NCBI GenBank assembly: GCA_041653835.1
Contig: JBAZEP010000012.1
Span: forward strand, 1-44,264
Reading direction: 5' to 3'
From: UBA10183 sp041653835
GTDB lineage: Bacteria; Omnitrophota; Gorgyraeia; Gorgyraeales; Gorgyraeaceae
Length of the DNA: 44,264 bases
In this document: positions 32,402 to 40,090 of the stretch, piece after piece
Position numbering within the stretch: position 1 is the stretch's first letter
Layout of the letters: each line of letters opens with the position of its first letter
The notes under the pieces: generated by a model
Database searches by the model: none
Seen by the model: the letters and a program-made list of their open reading frames with translations, nothing else
Told to the model about the DNA's origin: nothing
Position numbers and translations under genes: made by a program

Positions 32402-35400
32402 TTATTTCAGATATTCCTGGATGGATTTTACCTGAAAATCTTTCTTTAGAGCGGCCTCGATACCGCTTACAGCCGCCTGCGCTCCAGAGATAGTGGTTAC
32501 GCAGGGGATCCCGCGCATTACCGCGGCATTCCTTATGGGCCTGGAATCCGACTGGCTTGTGCGGCCCGAAGGGGTATTTATTATCAATTTTATAGACCCT
32601 TCCTTAATATAATCAAGTATCTTAGCGTTTCCCTCTCCTATCTTGCCGACCATTTCCGTTTTAATGTTATTCGCAACAAGCGCTTTGTGAGTGCCTTTTG
32701 TGGCCACTATCTCGAATCCCATGTCCTCGAGTTTTTTGGCTATAAACGCTATATTACGCTTGTCCTGATTTTTAACGCTTATGAATACCTTGCCGCTTTT
32801 CGGCAATGCCTGGCCCGCGGCTATCTGGGATTTATAAAAAGCTACGCCGAAAGAATAATCTATCCCCATTACCTCACCCGTTGATTTCATCTCAGGGCCA
32901 AGCAGTATATCCACGCCTGAAAATCTCGAGAACGGCAGGACAGATTCCTTGACCGAAATATGGCCGGGTTTTTTCTCTTCCATAAAACCAAGTTCTTTCA
33001 GCGTCTTTCCTGCCATGACCTTTGCCGCGATCTTGGCGAGAGGCACGCCGGTTGCCTTGCTTACAAAAGGCACTGTCCTCGAGGCCCTGGGATTTACCTC
33101 CAGCACATATACCTTATTCTGCTTTACGGCGAATTGTATGTTCAAAAGCCCTTTGACTTTCAATCCCTTTGATATGGCATGCGTATATTTTCTTATGGTG
33201 TCTATTATGTCATCTCCTAACGTATGAGGGGGCAGGACGCAAGCCGAATCCCCGGAATGGATGCCTGCTTCCTCTATATGTTCCATGATACCGCCTATCA
33301 CGGTTATATCCCCGTCCGATACGGCGTCAACATCCACCTCGATAGCTTCTTCCAAAAACTTATCTATCAGTATGGGATGTTTACCGGAAACCTCTTTCGC
33401 CTCTTTTATGAATTCGAGCATCGAATCTTCATCATAAACTATTTTCATCGCCCTGCCTCCCAGCACATAAGAAGGCCTCACCAGCACTGGAAACCCTATC
33501 CTTTTCGCTATCTTTAACGCCATGGTAACGGAGGTGGTGGAGCCGCTTTCAGGCTGGGCAATTTTTAATTTCCTGAGAAGCTTTGAAAATTTCTTCCTGT
33601 CTTCAGCCATATCTATGGATTTCACGCTTGTGCCTATTATAGGGGCGCCCGCGGCTTCAAGCCGTCTTGCCAGGTTAAGGGGGGTCTGGCCCCCAAACTG
33701 GACAATGACACCGTCAGGTTTTTCCGTATCTATAATATTCATTACGTCCTCAAACGTCAAAGGTTCAAAATATAACTTATCGGATGTATCGTAGTCGGTC
33801 GAGACGGTCTCGGGATTGGAATTTACCATGATGGTCTCGTAACCAAGCTCTTTAAGGGCGAACGAGGCGTGGCAGCAACAGTAATCGAACTCGATGCCCT
33901 GGCCTATCCTGTTCGGGCCGCCGCCGAGGATTATTATTTTTTTATTTTTTGACGGCTTAGCCTCGTCTTTTGTCTCATATGTAGAATAATAATAAGGCGT
34001 GTACGCCTCGAATTCCCCGGCGCACGTGTCGACCAGCCTGAACACCGCTTTTATGAAATGCTGTTTCCTGTAACCGCGCACAGCCTGCTCGGTGGAACCG
34101 GCCAGTTCCGCTATCTGGCTATCGCTGAATCCGTACTGCTTGGCTTTTAGTAACGTAGCTGTATCAAGGTTCTGTTTTTTTCTTTTGCCGGGTTTTTTAC
34201 TTCCCGCCCCATGCCCTTTTCGTATCTCCTTTTCCATGTCCACTATTTCTTTTATATTTTCCAGGAACCACAGGTCTATATCTGTCATTTTATGAATTTC
34301 TTCGATAGTGTACCCTTTTTGCAGGGCATATTTAACGTAAAATATCCTTGACGCGTTAGGCTCCTCCAGCCTCTGCTTTATTTTTTCATCGCTTATGTCT
34401 TTATAAGACTGCTTATTATCGAGCCCGGTATGGCCTATCTCCAGGCCGCGCAGGCCTTTCTGAAGGGCCTCTTTGAATGTCCTGCCTATCGCCATTGTCT
34501 CGCCTACGGATTTCATGGATATGCCGAGTACGTCTTTCGCCTCCGGGAATTTCTCAAAAGTAAATCTCGGTATCTTAACCACACAGTAATCTATCGTAGG
34601 CTCGAACGACGCCGGAGTTTCCCTCGTAATGTCGTTTTTTATCTCGTCGAGCGTATACCCTACCGCCAGCTTGGCCGCGATCTTGGCTATCGGGAAACCA
34701 GTCGCCTTCGACGCCAGGGCAGAACTCCTGGAGACCCTAGGGTTCATTTCTATGACGACCATCCTTCCGTCTTCCGGGCTTATGGCGAATTGTATATTCG
34801 AACCTCCTGTCTCGACCCCTATTTCCCTTATTATCGCCAGGCTCGCGTCTCTCATTTTCTGGTATTCTTTATCGGTCAGTGTCTGGCTGGGGGCAACGGT
34901 TATAGAATCCCCGGTATGGATGCCCATAGGGTCAAGATTCTCTATCGAACAGATTATAACGACGTTGTCCTTATTGTCCCTCATCACTTCGAGCTCGTAC
35001 TCCTTCCATCCCAGAATGGACTCTTCTATCAATATCTCGCTTGTCATGCTGTTCTGAAGGCCGAGAGCGGCTGTCTTCCTGAATTCATCTTCTGTCCGCG
35101 CGATCCCTCCGCCCGTGCCTCCGAGCGTGAAACTCGGCCTTATGATAATAGGAAGGCCTAATTTTTTAAGCGCTCTCTCCGCCTCTTTCATATTATGCGC
35201 CATTTCGCTTCTCGGAAGGTCCAGGCCTATTTTCAGGATGGCTTTTTTAAAACAATCCCTGTCCTCGGCCTTTTTTATAGCGTCGTAATCCGCGCCTATC
35301 ATCTTCACATTATATTTATCGAGCGTGCCCATTTCTTTCAGCTTCATGGCTGTATTCAGGGCAGTCTGGCCGCCGAGTGTAGGCAGGAGCGCGTCAGGCT

Positions 35401-35644
35401 TTTCTTTAGCGATGATCTTTTCGACGACCTCCGGAGTTATGGGCTCGATATAAGTGATATCCGCTATTTCCGGGTCAGTCATGATGGTAGCCGGGTTGGA
35501 ATTCACAAGCACTATCTTAAAACCTTCTTCCCGCAGCGCCTTGCATGCCTGGGTGCCGGAATAGTCGAACTCACACGCCTGGCTTATTATGATAGGGCCT
35601 GAGCCGATTATCAGGATCTTGTGTATGTCAGTTCTTTTTGGCAT
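32402..35644 (-). CDS. carB: Carbamoyl-phosphate synthase large subunit
   Basis: 1080 residues. Makes carbamoyl phosphate from bicarbonate, two ATP and ammonia delivered by CarA, feeding pyrimidine and arginine synthesis. First ATP-grasp half begins KILIIGSGPIIISQACEFDYSG, second half IILGGGPNRIGQGIEFDYCC; the linker carries the standard VDTCAGEFEAYTPYYYSTYE. The C-terminal MGS-like domain has INTPSGRTSQSDSRPIRNAA. Position 19 is Ser where most CarB proteins have Gly (IGQACEF), a small change in the first ATP loop. The start overlaps carA by 17 bases, which marks this copy as the regular partner of CarA. Confidence 0.96.
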   Translation of the reverse strand: MPKRTDIHKILIIGSGPIIISQACEFDYSGTQACKALREEGFKIVLVNSNPATIMTDPEIADITYIEPITPEVVEKIIAKEKPDALLPTLGGQTALNTAMKLKEMGTLDKYNVKMIGADYDAIKKAEDRDCFKKAILKIGLDLPRSEMAHNMKEAERALKKLGLPIIIRPSFTLGGTGGGIARTEDEFRKTAALGLQNSMTSEILIEESILGWKEYELEVMRDNKDNVVIICSIENLDPMGIHTGDSITVAPSQTLTDKEYQKMRDASLAIIREIGVETGGSNIQFAISPEDGRMVVIEMNPRVSRSSALASKATGFPIAKIAAKLAVGYTLDEIKNDITRETPASFEPTIDYCVVKIPRFTFEKFPEAKDVLGISMKSVGETMAIGRTFKEALQKGLRGLEIGHTGLDNKQSYKDISDEKIKQRLEEPNASRIFYVKYALQKGYTIEEIHKMTDIDLWFLENIKEIVDMEKEIRKGHGAGSKKPGKRKKQNLDTATLLKAKQYGFSDSQIAELAGSTEQAVRGYRKQHFIKAVFRLVDTCAGEFEAYTPYYYSTYETKDEAKPSKNKKIIILGGGPNRIGQGIEFDYCCCHASFALKELGYETIMVNSNPETVSTDYDTSDKLYFEPLTFEDVMNIIDTEKPDGVIVQFGGQTPLNLARRLEAAGAPIIGTSVKSIDMAEDRKKFSKLLRKLKIAQPESGSTTSVTMALKIAKRIGFPVLVRPSYVLGGRAMKIVYDEDSMLEFIKEAKEVSGKHPILIDKFLEEAIEVDVDAVSDGDITVIGGIMEHIEEAGIHSGDSACVLPPHTLGDDIIDTIRKYTHAISKGLKVKGLLNIQFAVKQNKVYVLEVNPRASRTVPFVSKATGVPLAKIAAKVMAGKTLKELGFMEEKKPGHISVKESVLPFSRFSGVDILLGPEMKSTGEVMGIDYSFGVAFYKSQIAAGQALPKSGKVFISVKNQDKRNIAFIAKKLEDMGFEIVATKGTHKALVANNIKTEMVGKIGEGNAKILDYIKEGSIKLIINTPSGRTSQSDSRPIRNAAVMRGIPCVTTISGAQAAVSGIEAALKKDFQVKSIQEYLK

Positions 35645-36734
35645 AAGTACTCATCGAATCTGTAAATCTTTTAAATAAATACCTTGAATCATGCGGGCCG
35701 GGGGAAGATTCGGGATGATACTGCACGGCGAATATGGGCAATTTTTTATGAGCCATGCCTTCAAGCGTATTATCGTTCAAATTTATATGCGTAATCTCTA
35801 TCTCATCTTTATTCAAAGAATCTATGTCCACGCAAAATCCGTGGTTCTGGCAGGTTATCTCGATTTTTCCCGTTGTCAGGTCTTTAACAGGATGGTTGGC
35901 GCCCCTGTGCCCGAATTTTAATTTGAAAGTTTTTCCTCCAAACGCGAGGCCTAACAATTGCTGGCCGAGACAAATCCCGAATATAGGTTTCTTCCCGAGA
36001 AGTTTTTTGATCTCTTCGATAGCGTAAGTGATAGCTGCCGGATCACCCGGCCCGTTCGACAATAAAATGCCATCCGGGTCCCTGGCTAAAATATCCTTTG
36101 CCTTTGTGTCTGCCGGCACAACTGTCACATCGCACCCATTATCTATAAGGCACCTCAAAATGTTGCGCTTGATCCCGAAATCCATCGCCACCACCTTAAA
36201 GCGCGCGGCGGAAGGCACAGGGTAAATTACCTTAGCGTTGTATGCCTTCTTGCACGTTACCTCTTTTACCAGGTCCCTGCCGATAAGCCCGGGCGATTCT
36301 TCCGCTTTCTTTATAAGGCTCTTCGGATCCAGATCTATCGTAGAGATAATACCTTTCATGGCGCCTTTTGTCCTTATATGCAGGGCAAGCGACCTGGTAT
36401 CCACATTTTCCACGCCTATAATGTTGTTTTCTTTGAGGTATTTGTCCAGCGTTTCCTCGGAAAGCCGGTTGCTCGCAATCCTGCTTCTTTCCCTCACAAG
36501 AAAGCCCGCGACCTTTGGCCCGGAAGATTCTACATCCTTCCTATTTATACCGTAATTGCCTATAAGAGGATAGGTCATGGCCACTATCTGGCCTTTGTAT
36601 GAGGGGTCTGTCATTATTTCCTGGTAGCCCGCCATGCTGGTATTGAAAACAACCTCTCCCAGCCTCTCCCCATGGGCCCCGAAAGCAATGCCTTCGAAAA
36701 TCGTCCCGTCTTCTAACGCGATAAAAGCTTTCAT
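35628..36734 (-). CDS. carA: Carbamoyl-phosphate synthase small subunit
   Basis: 368 residues. Hydrolyses glutamine and channels ammonia to CarB. N-terminal domain GTIFEGIAFGAHGERLGEVVFNT and GYQEIMTDPSYKGQIVAMTYPLIGNYG; the class I amidotransferase domain has NGPGDPAA, the nucleophile elbow GICLGQQ with C255, FGHRGANHPV, and the catalytic His-Glu pair in VQYHPESSPGPHD near 345. It overlaps carB by 17 bases. There is no convincing ribosome binding site; a compound palindromic element of about 200 bp starts 7 bases upstream of the start codon, just as in front of msbA. Confidence 0.97.
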   Translation of the reverse strand: MKAFIALEDGTIFEGIAFGAHGERLGEVVFNTSMAGYQEIMTDPSYKGQIVAMTYPLIGNYGINRKDVESSGPKVAGFLVRERSRIASNRLSEETLDKYLKENNIIGVENVDTRSLALHIRTKGAMKGIISTIDLDPKSLIKKAEESPGLIGRDLVKEVTCKKAYNAKVIYPVPSAARFKVVAMDFGIKRNILRCLIDNGCDVTVVPADTKAKDILARDPDGILLSNGPGDPAAITYAIEEIKKLLGKKPIFGICLGQQLLGLAFGGKTFKLKFGHRGANHPVKDLTTGKIEITCQNHGFCVDIDSLNKDEIEITHINLNDNTLEGMAHKKLPIFAVQYHPESSPGPHDSRYLFKRFTDSMSTYAKKN

Positions 36735-36741
36735 TTATTGA

Positions 36742-36944
36742 GCACGCGACTTATGGAGCGAATGAAATAAGCGAACATAAGCCGCTGTGCGAATTAATCC
36801 CGAGCGGCATTGTTATCAAACTATGCCGCGAGGGATAAGATTTATATGGTAATCCCTCGCCGCGTATTCTTAAGAATTACGGCGGCTCGGGATAAATTCG
36901 GACTTATGATTTACGCAGACTTCCAGTCTTCGTAAATCATGTCC
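36742..36944. repeat. Compound four-hairpin palindromic element before carA
   Basis: Hairpin a: gcac-gc-gacttatg (36742/36743-36755 region) / cataagcc-gct-gtgc (36776-36790). Hairpin b1: ATCCC-GA-GCGGCAT (36797-36810) / ATGCCGC-GA-GGGAT (36823-36836). Hairpin b2, the same motif in the opposite orientation: 36852-36863 / 36882-36893. Hairpin c: atgatttacg (36906-36915) / cgtaaatcat (36931-36940), flanked by ggac (36900-36903) / gtcc (36941-36944). Hairpins a and c correspond to those before msbA; b1 and b2 contain the TCCC-GA-GC core of the frr, rpsB and spoVG leader modules. The 386-nt stretch 36735-37120 holds this element, a terminator and a 41-bp palindrome; in 36986-37079 I see nothing more. 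Confidence 0.85.
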
Positions 36945-36952
36945 TCATTTAT

Positions 36953-36985
36953 AAAAAAACGTCCTGCCTTATGAAGGCAGAACGT
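36953..36985 (-). terminator. Intrinsic terminator upstream of carA, after nifU
   Basis: On the minus strand ACGT-T-CTGCCTT (36985-36974), loop CAT, AAGGCAG-G-ACGT (36970-36959) and a run of seven T (36959-36953). It should end the cysK-DUF39-nifU transcript before carA. One 1x1 mismatch inside the stem. Confidence 0.88.
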
Positions 36986-37079
36986 CTTCGTTCCTTTAAA
37001 TACTTCTTTGTATTCTACAGCCCTATTTATTATCTATAAACAGCCCTGTTTAGTCAAGCTATTTTCCGGCCTGGAAACC

Positions 37080-37120
37080 CTAATGTCACATTTAAGACAG
37101 TGTCTTAAATGTGACATTAG
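37080..37120. repeat. 41-bp perfect palindrome at the nifU stop codon
   Basis: Perfect 20-bp arms (37080-37099 and 37101-37120) around a central G, core GACAGTGTC, outer arms ctaatgtcaca / tgtgacattag. It abuts the TAG stop codon of the NifU-like gene at 37121-37123 with no gap. Same family as the palindromes at 9129, 18273 and 32355. Confidence 0.92.
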
Positions 37121-37339
37121 CTATACGGATTCGACACTAGTTATTTCAGGGATATCTTCTTTTAACGCCCGCTCCACCCCATCCTTTAACGTCATCTGCG
37201 CCATGGGACAGCAGCCGCACGCGCCTTTAAGCCTGACCTTGACCGCGCCGCCTACTACGTCAACAAGTTCGATATCCCCTCCGTCCCGCTGTAAAAACGG
37301 CCTTATTTTTTCGATGGCTTTCTCGACTTTCTCTCTCAT
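37121..37339 (-). CDS. NifU-like C-terminal domain protein (Fe-S scaffold)
   Basis: 72 residues, only the NifU C-terminal (Nfu) domain. Signature FLQRDGGDIELVDVVGGAVKVRLKGACGCCPMAQMTLKDGVE with the cluster-binding CxxC (CGCC) at about 41-44. Nfu proteins carry and hand over 4Fe-4S clusters. It follows the DUF39 homocysteine gene after a 58-bp gap and has a GGGGG ribosome binding site. In that context it may load or serve as a redox/sulfur partner of the DUF39 protein (inference). Confidence 0.92.
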   Translation of the reverse strand: MREKVEKAIEKIRPFLQRDGGDIELVDVVGGAVKVRLKGACGCCPMAQMTLKDGVERALKEDIPEITSVESV

Positions 37340-37358
37340 ATTACCCCCTTTTTATCAA

Positions 37359-37400
37359 TAAGTTACAAAATTACATTTTATTTGTACCTTTTGTAACTTA
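37359..37400. repeat. 42-bp palindrome that carries the stop codon of the DUF39 gene
   Basis: Perfect 12-bp arms taagttacaaaa (37359-37370) / ttttgtaactta (37389-37400) with an 18-base AT-rich centre. The last three bases, read on the minus strand, are the TAA stop codon of the gene at 37398-38603. It lacks the GACAGTGTC core of the other palindromes but shares the taagtt ends and the position at a stop codon. Confidence 0.8.
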
Positions 37401-38603
37401 GTTTATAGGCCTCTCTTTTAACGCCTTAAAAGTAACGCCTGATTCTGACCCCGGCAAAGGCGCTACAGGCTCAGTCAGCAGGAATTCCCCTTTTTTGATC
37501 CATGCCTTTAATTTTTCCGCTATCTCGACTGCCTTGGAATAGCTGGAAAGAGAGCCTGTGGGGATTTCTTTGCCTTTAACCTTGATCTTGCCTGTCTTTA
37601 ACTGGGCATAATTTACCTCTCCCAGGCTGCCCGGGACACAATTCGGATAAGCGTCGCTGTAATCAACTACCTGCGCCCAGATGTCTTCGTCTTTCACGGC
37701 TGTAAATTTACAGATATCTTCGTCCAATATAGGTATGGGTACGCCTATACCGACCGTAAGTGTGACCCCGTATCCCTGGAACGTCGAACCTACAAGATAA
37801 TCCGGAGACATCTGTTTAAGGTCCCCTATCACAGCCAGCGTGCCGCTCGGGGCCTGAGGGATCCCGTTTTCTTTCCGCTTTACCATAGGGGAATGTTGGG
37901 TGCCCTGCCACGCGACATAACCCTCGCCCCCTCCAAGGAAAATCCTTGTGCCGATCCCTATTGTCTTATAATACGGGTCGTTCAATAAAGGGGATAACTG
38001 CCCTGCCGAACAGTAATTAGCGTTCCCGAGATTCGGCTTCAGCGAACCCATATAGGTATATATCATCCTGTCCGAGAGATTTACCGCGCAGTTATAATTC
38101 TGATAAGCATTCCTCATGTTGAACAGTACCGCCTCGTTCAAGTCCCTGATATTTATAAGCGTCTCCAGTTTTCTGCGCGGATAACAGTCCGTACCATAAG
38201 CGGAGGCTTTTAATTTCACGTCTTTGCCCGCGGCCAGTTCCTGTATTACATGCGCACCGCCGTAACTGAATTCCCCGGGATAGACTTTATTCCTCGGGTC
38301 ATCCGCGGGAAGAGCGGTTGCTCCTAAGAATAGATCCACAGCCGCGAAACCCGTATATACAGGCACGTCATTTATGGTGACATCCCCTCCGCCCAGCTTT
38401 ATCCTTGGTTTAGTATGCCCCACATTGAAGTATACGCCCGAAGAGCACATCGGGCCGAAAGTCCCGGTTGTGACAACATCCACTTTCTCGGCGGTTTTTT
38501 TGACCCCGTCTTTCTCGACAAGGCCTATTATCTCTTCCGCGGTAACAACTACCGCCTGCCCTTTCTTGATCTTTTCGTTTATCTCTTTTATAGTCTTTGC
38601 CAT
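37398..38603 (-). CDS. DUF39 / homocysteine biosynthesis protein
   Basis: 401 residues. The family includes the Methanosarcina protein MA1821, implicated in direct sulfide incorporation to make homocysteine from aspartate semialdehyde. Recognised by KKGQAVVVTAEEI, VDVVTTGTFGPMCSSGVYFNVGHTKPRI, PGEFSYGGAHVIQELAAGK, AYGTDCYPRRK, and GGGEGYVAWQGTQHSP. The cysteines in GPMCSSG and GTDCYPRR are the likely functional ones. The usual partner, a NIL-domain ferredoxin like MA1822, is absent; a NifU-like gene takes that place downstream. Upstream are cysK and an Rrf2 regulator, so the set is a sulfur assimilation operon. A conventional MetB/MetY route is not seen in this window. Confidence 0.9.
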   Translation of the reverse strand: MAKTIKEINEKIKKGQAVVVTAEEIIGLVEKDGVKKTAEKVDVVTTGTFGPMCSSGVYFNVGHTKPRIKLGGGDVTINDVPVYTGFAAVDLFLGATALPADDPRNKVYPGEFSYGGAHVIQELAAGKDVKLKASAYGTDCYPRRKLETLINIRDLNEAVLFNMRNAYQNYNCAVNLSDRMIYTYMGSLKPNLGNANYCSAGQLSPLLNDPYYKTIGIGTRIFLGGGEGYVAWQGTQHSPMVKRKENGIPQAPSGTLAVIGDLKQMSPDYLVGSTFQGYGVTLTVGIGVPIPILDEDICKFTAVKDEDIWAQVVDYSDAYPNCVPGSLGEVNYAQLKTGKIKVKGKEIPTGSLSSYSKAVEIAEKLKAWIKKGEFLLTEPVAPLPGSESGVTFKALKERPIN

Positions 38604-38630
38604 GGTTATTTATTCCTCCGTCTTAAACAC

Positions 38631-39557
38631 TTAAAATTTAAACATATCGGTGCTGAGATATCTTTCGCCTGTGTCGCAAATAACAGTTACTATCGTAGCG
38701 CCTTTATTCTCGGGCCTTTTAGCGGTTTCCAGCGCGGCAAACACATTCGCGCCCGAAGATATGCCCGCCAATATGCCTTCTTCTTTTGCCAGAAATTTGG
38801 CGGTCTCGATGGCGTCCTCATTTTTTACTTTAATGACTTCATCTATCAAACCCTTATCCAGGACATCCGGCACAAAACCCGCGCCGATACCCTGTATCTT
38901 ATGCGGCCCGGGCTTGCCGCCGGATAAAACCGGGGAGTCAAAAGGCTCTACTGCTATTATTTTAAGCCCGGGTTTACGTTTTTTGATGGCCTGGCCGACC
39001 CCTGTCAAAGTGCCTCCCGTGCCCACGCCCGAAACCAGTATATCGATCTTGCCGCCGGTGTCTTTCCATATTTCTTCGGCTGTGGTTTCCCTGTGTATCT
39101 TTGGATTAGCCGGATTTTTAAATTGCTGGGGCATGAACGCGCCTTTTGTATTTTTTAAAAGCCCCTCGGCCTTTTCAATGGCCCCCCGCATGCCTTTTTC
39201 CCCTGGCGTCAACACGATCTCGGCGCCGAATAATTTTAAGATGCTTCTGCGCTCCACGCTCATTGTCTCAGGCATTGTAATTATAAGCTTATACCCTCTG
39301 GCTGCCGCTATGAAAGCGAGCGCTATACCGGTATTGCCGCTCGTAGGTTCGATTATAACCCCGCCTTTTTTCAGGATGCCTTTTTCTTCCGCGTCCCTTA
39401 TCATCGAAAGTCCGATCCTGTCTTTTACGCTGGAGCAGGGATTGAAAGATTCCAGTTTTACAAGGATCTCCGCGTCCGCGCCGTGTTTCATTTTATTCAA
39501 CCTTAATAAAGGCGTATTCCCCACGAGTTCGGTAATGCTGTCATAAATTTTCGGCAT
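38631..39557 (-). CDS. cysK: Cysteine synthase (O-acetylserine sulfhydrylase)
   Basis: 308 residues. PLP enzyme that makes cysteine from O-acetylserine and sulfide. Start MPKIYDSITELVGNTPLLRLN is typical. The PLP lysine lies in NPCSSVKDRIGL near residue 45; substrate loop EPTSGNTGIALAF; phosphate-binding SGVGTGGTLTGVG; late motifs IQGIGAGFVPDVL and GISSGANVFAALE. It lies 10 bases downstream of the Rrf2 regulator gene and 27 bases upstream of the DUF39 gene, in one operon under the promoter at 40063-40090. Confidence 0.96.
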   Translation of the reverse strand: MPKIYDSITELVGNTPLLRLNKMKHGADAEILVKLESFNPCSSVKDRIGLSMIRDAEEKGILKKGGVIIEPTSGNTGIALAFIAAARGYKLIITMPETMSVERRSILKLFGAEIVLTPGEKGMRGAIEKAEGLLKNTKGAFMPQQFKNPANPKIHRETTAEEIWKDTGGKIDILVSGVGTGGTLTGVGQAIKKRKPGLKIIAVEPFDSPVLSGGKPGPHKIQGIGAGFVPDVLDKGLIDEVIKVKNEDAIETAKFLAKEEGILAGISSGANVFAALETAKRPENKGATIVTVICDTGERYLSTDMFKF

Positions 39558-39567
39558 GCCGTGCCTC

Positions 39568-40020
39568 CTAAATATAATAAACCGCTTCTGTCTTGTTATT
39601 TTTTATGTGTTCTATTTTTCTCACAAGTTCCGCGAAAGTAATGGTATCAACCACAAGAGACGTGGCTGTATAAACCTGGGACCAGATATCCCTGAATACG
39701 CAATGCGGGAAATCTTTGCATTTCTCGTATTTTTTCTTACCGGCGCATTCTATCGCTTCGATAGGGCCCTCTATAAATCTTATCACCTCTCCCACTGTTA
39801 TGGTTTCAGGCGGTTTAGCCAAAAAATACCCTCCATCTATCCCGCGCTTACTAGCTACAAACCCGCCTTTCTTCAAGGTCAGAAGAATCTGTTCTAAAAA
39901 TTTGAACGGGATATCCCCCTTCCTGGCTATCTCCTGGATAGATAGTACTCCTTTATTATAATGCAGCGCCAGGCTCAACATCGCCTTTAAGCTGTAATCG
40001 CCTTTGAAAGTTATTTTCAT
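39568..40020 (-). CDS. Rrf2-family transcriptional regulator (IscR/CymR-like)
   Basis: 150 residues. N-terminal winged helix (KGDYSLKAMLSLALHYNKGVLSIQEIARKGDIPFKFLEQILLTLKKGGFV, split into two by the recognition helix) and the family GGYFLAKPPETITVGEVI. Three cysteines, C92, C101 and C107, sit where IscR binds its Fe-S cluster, though the first spacing is three residues longer than in E. coli IscR. Placed ahead of cysK and DUF39, it should control sulfur assimilation, either by sensing Fe-S/redox state or, like CymR, through cysteine synthase. Its own promoter overlaps a perfect inverted repeat, so autoregulation is likely. Confidence 0.92.
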   Translation of the reverse strand: MKITFKGDYSLKAMLSLALHYNKGVLSIQEIARKGDIPFKFLEQILLTLKKGGFVASKRGIDGGYFLAKPPETITVGEVIRFIEGPIEAIECAGKKKYEKCKDFPHCVFRDIWSQVYTATSLVVDTITFAELVRKIEHIKNNKTEAVYYI

Positions 40021-40030
40021 TGCAAACCTC

Positions 40031-40066
40031 TAATCTATATAATGATGATTAACTTTATATAGATTA
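40031..40066. promoter_or_regulatory. Operator-like inverted repeat before the Rrf2 gene
   Basis: Perfect 12-bp arms taatctatataa (40031-40042) and ttatatagatta (40055-40066) with a 12-base spacer. The upstream arm overlaps the -10 box of the promoter at 40063-40068. Its position over the transcription start region suits a repressor site, most simply for the Rrf2 protein itself. Confidence 0.7.
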
Positions 40067-40090
40067 TAACATATTCTAAATCCCTGTCAA
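40063..40090 (-). promoter_or_regulatory. Sigma-70 promoter of the Rrf2-cysK-DUF39-nifU operon
   Basis: Minus strand: consensus TTGACA (40090-40085), 16-base spacer, consensus TATAAT (40068-40063). Both hexamers are perfect. The -35 box lies within the last codons of the upstream membrane protein gene. Confidence 0.8.

Noticed and set aside
28983..35644. The two carB genes as an assembly duplication
   Set aside because: The proteins differ in length (1066 and 1080) and in the linker domain, so they are genuine paralogs.
38650..39546. Long open frame of 298 codons on the plus strand
   Set aside because: It lies antisense within cysK, whose protein is clearly conserved; the antisense product has no recognisable motif and only reflects codon bias.
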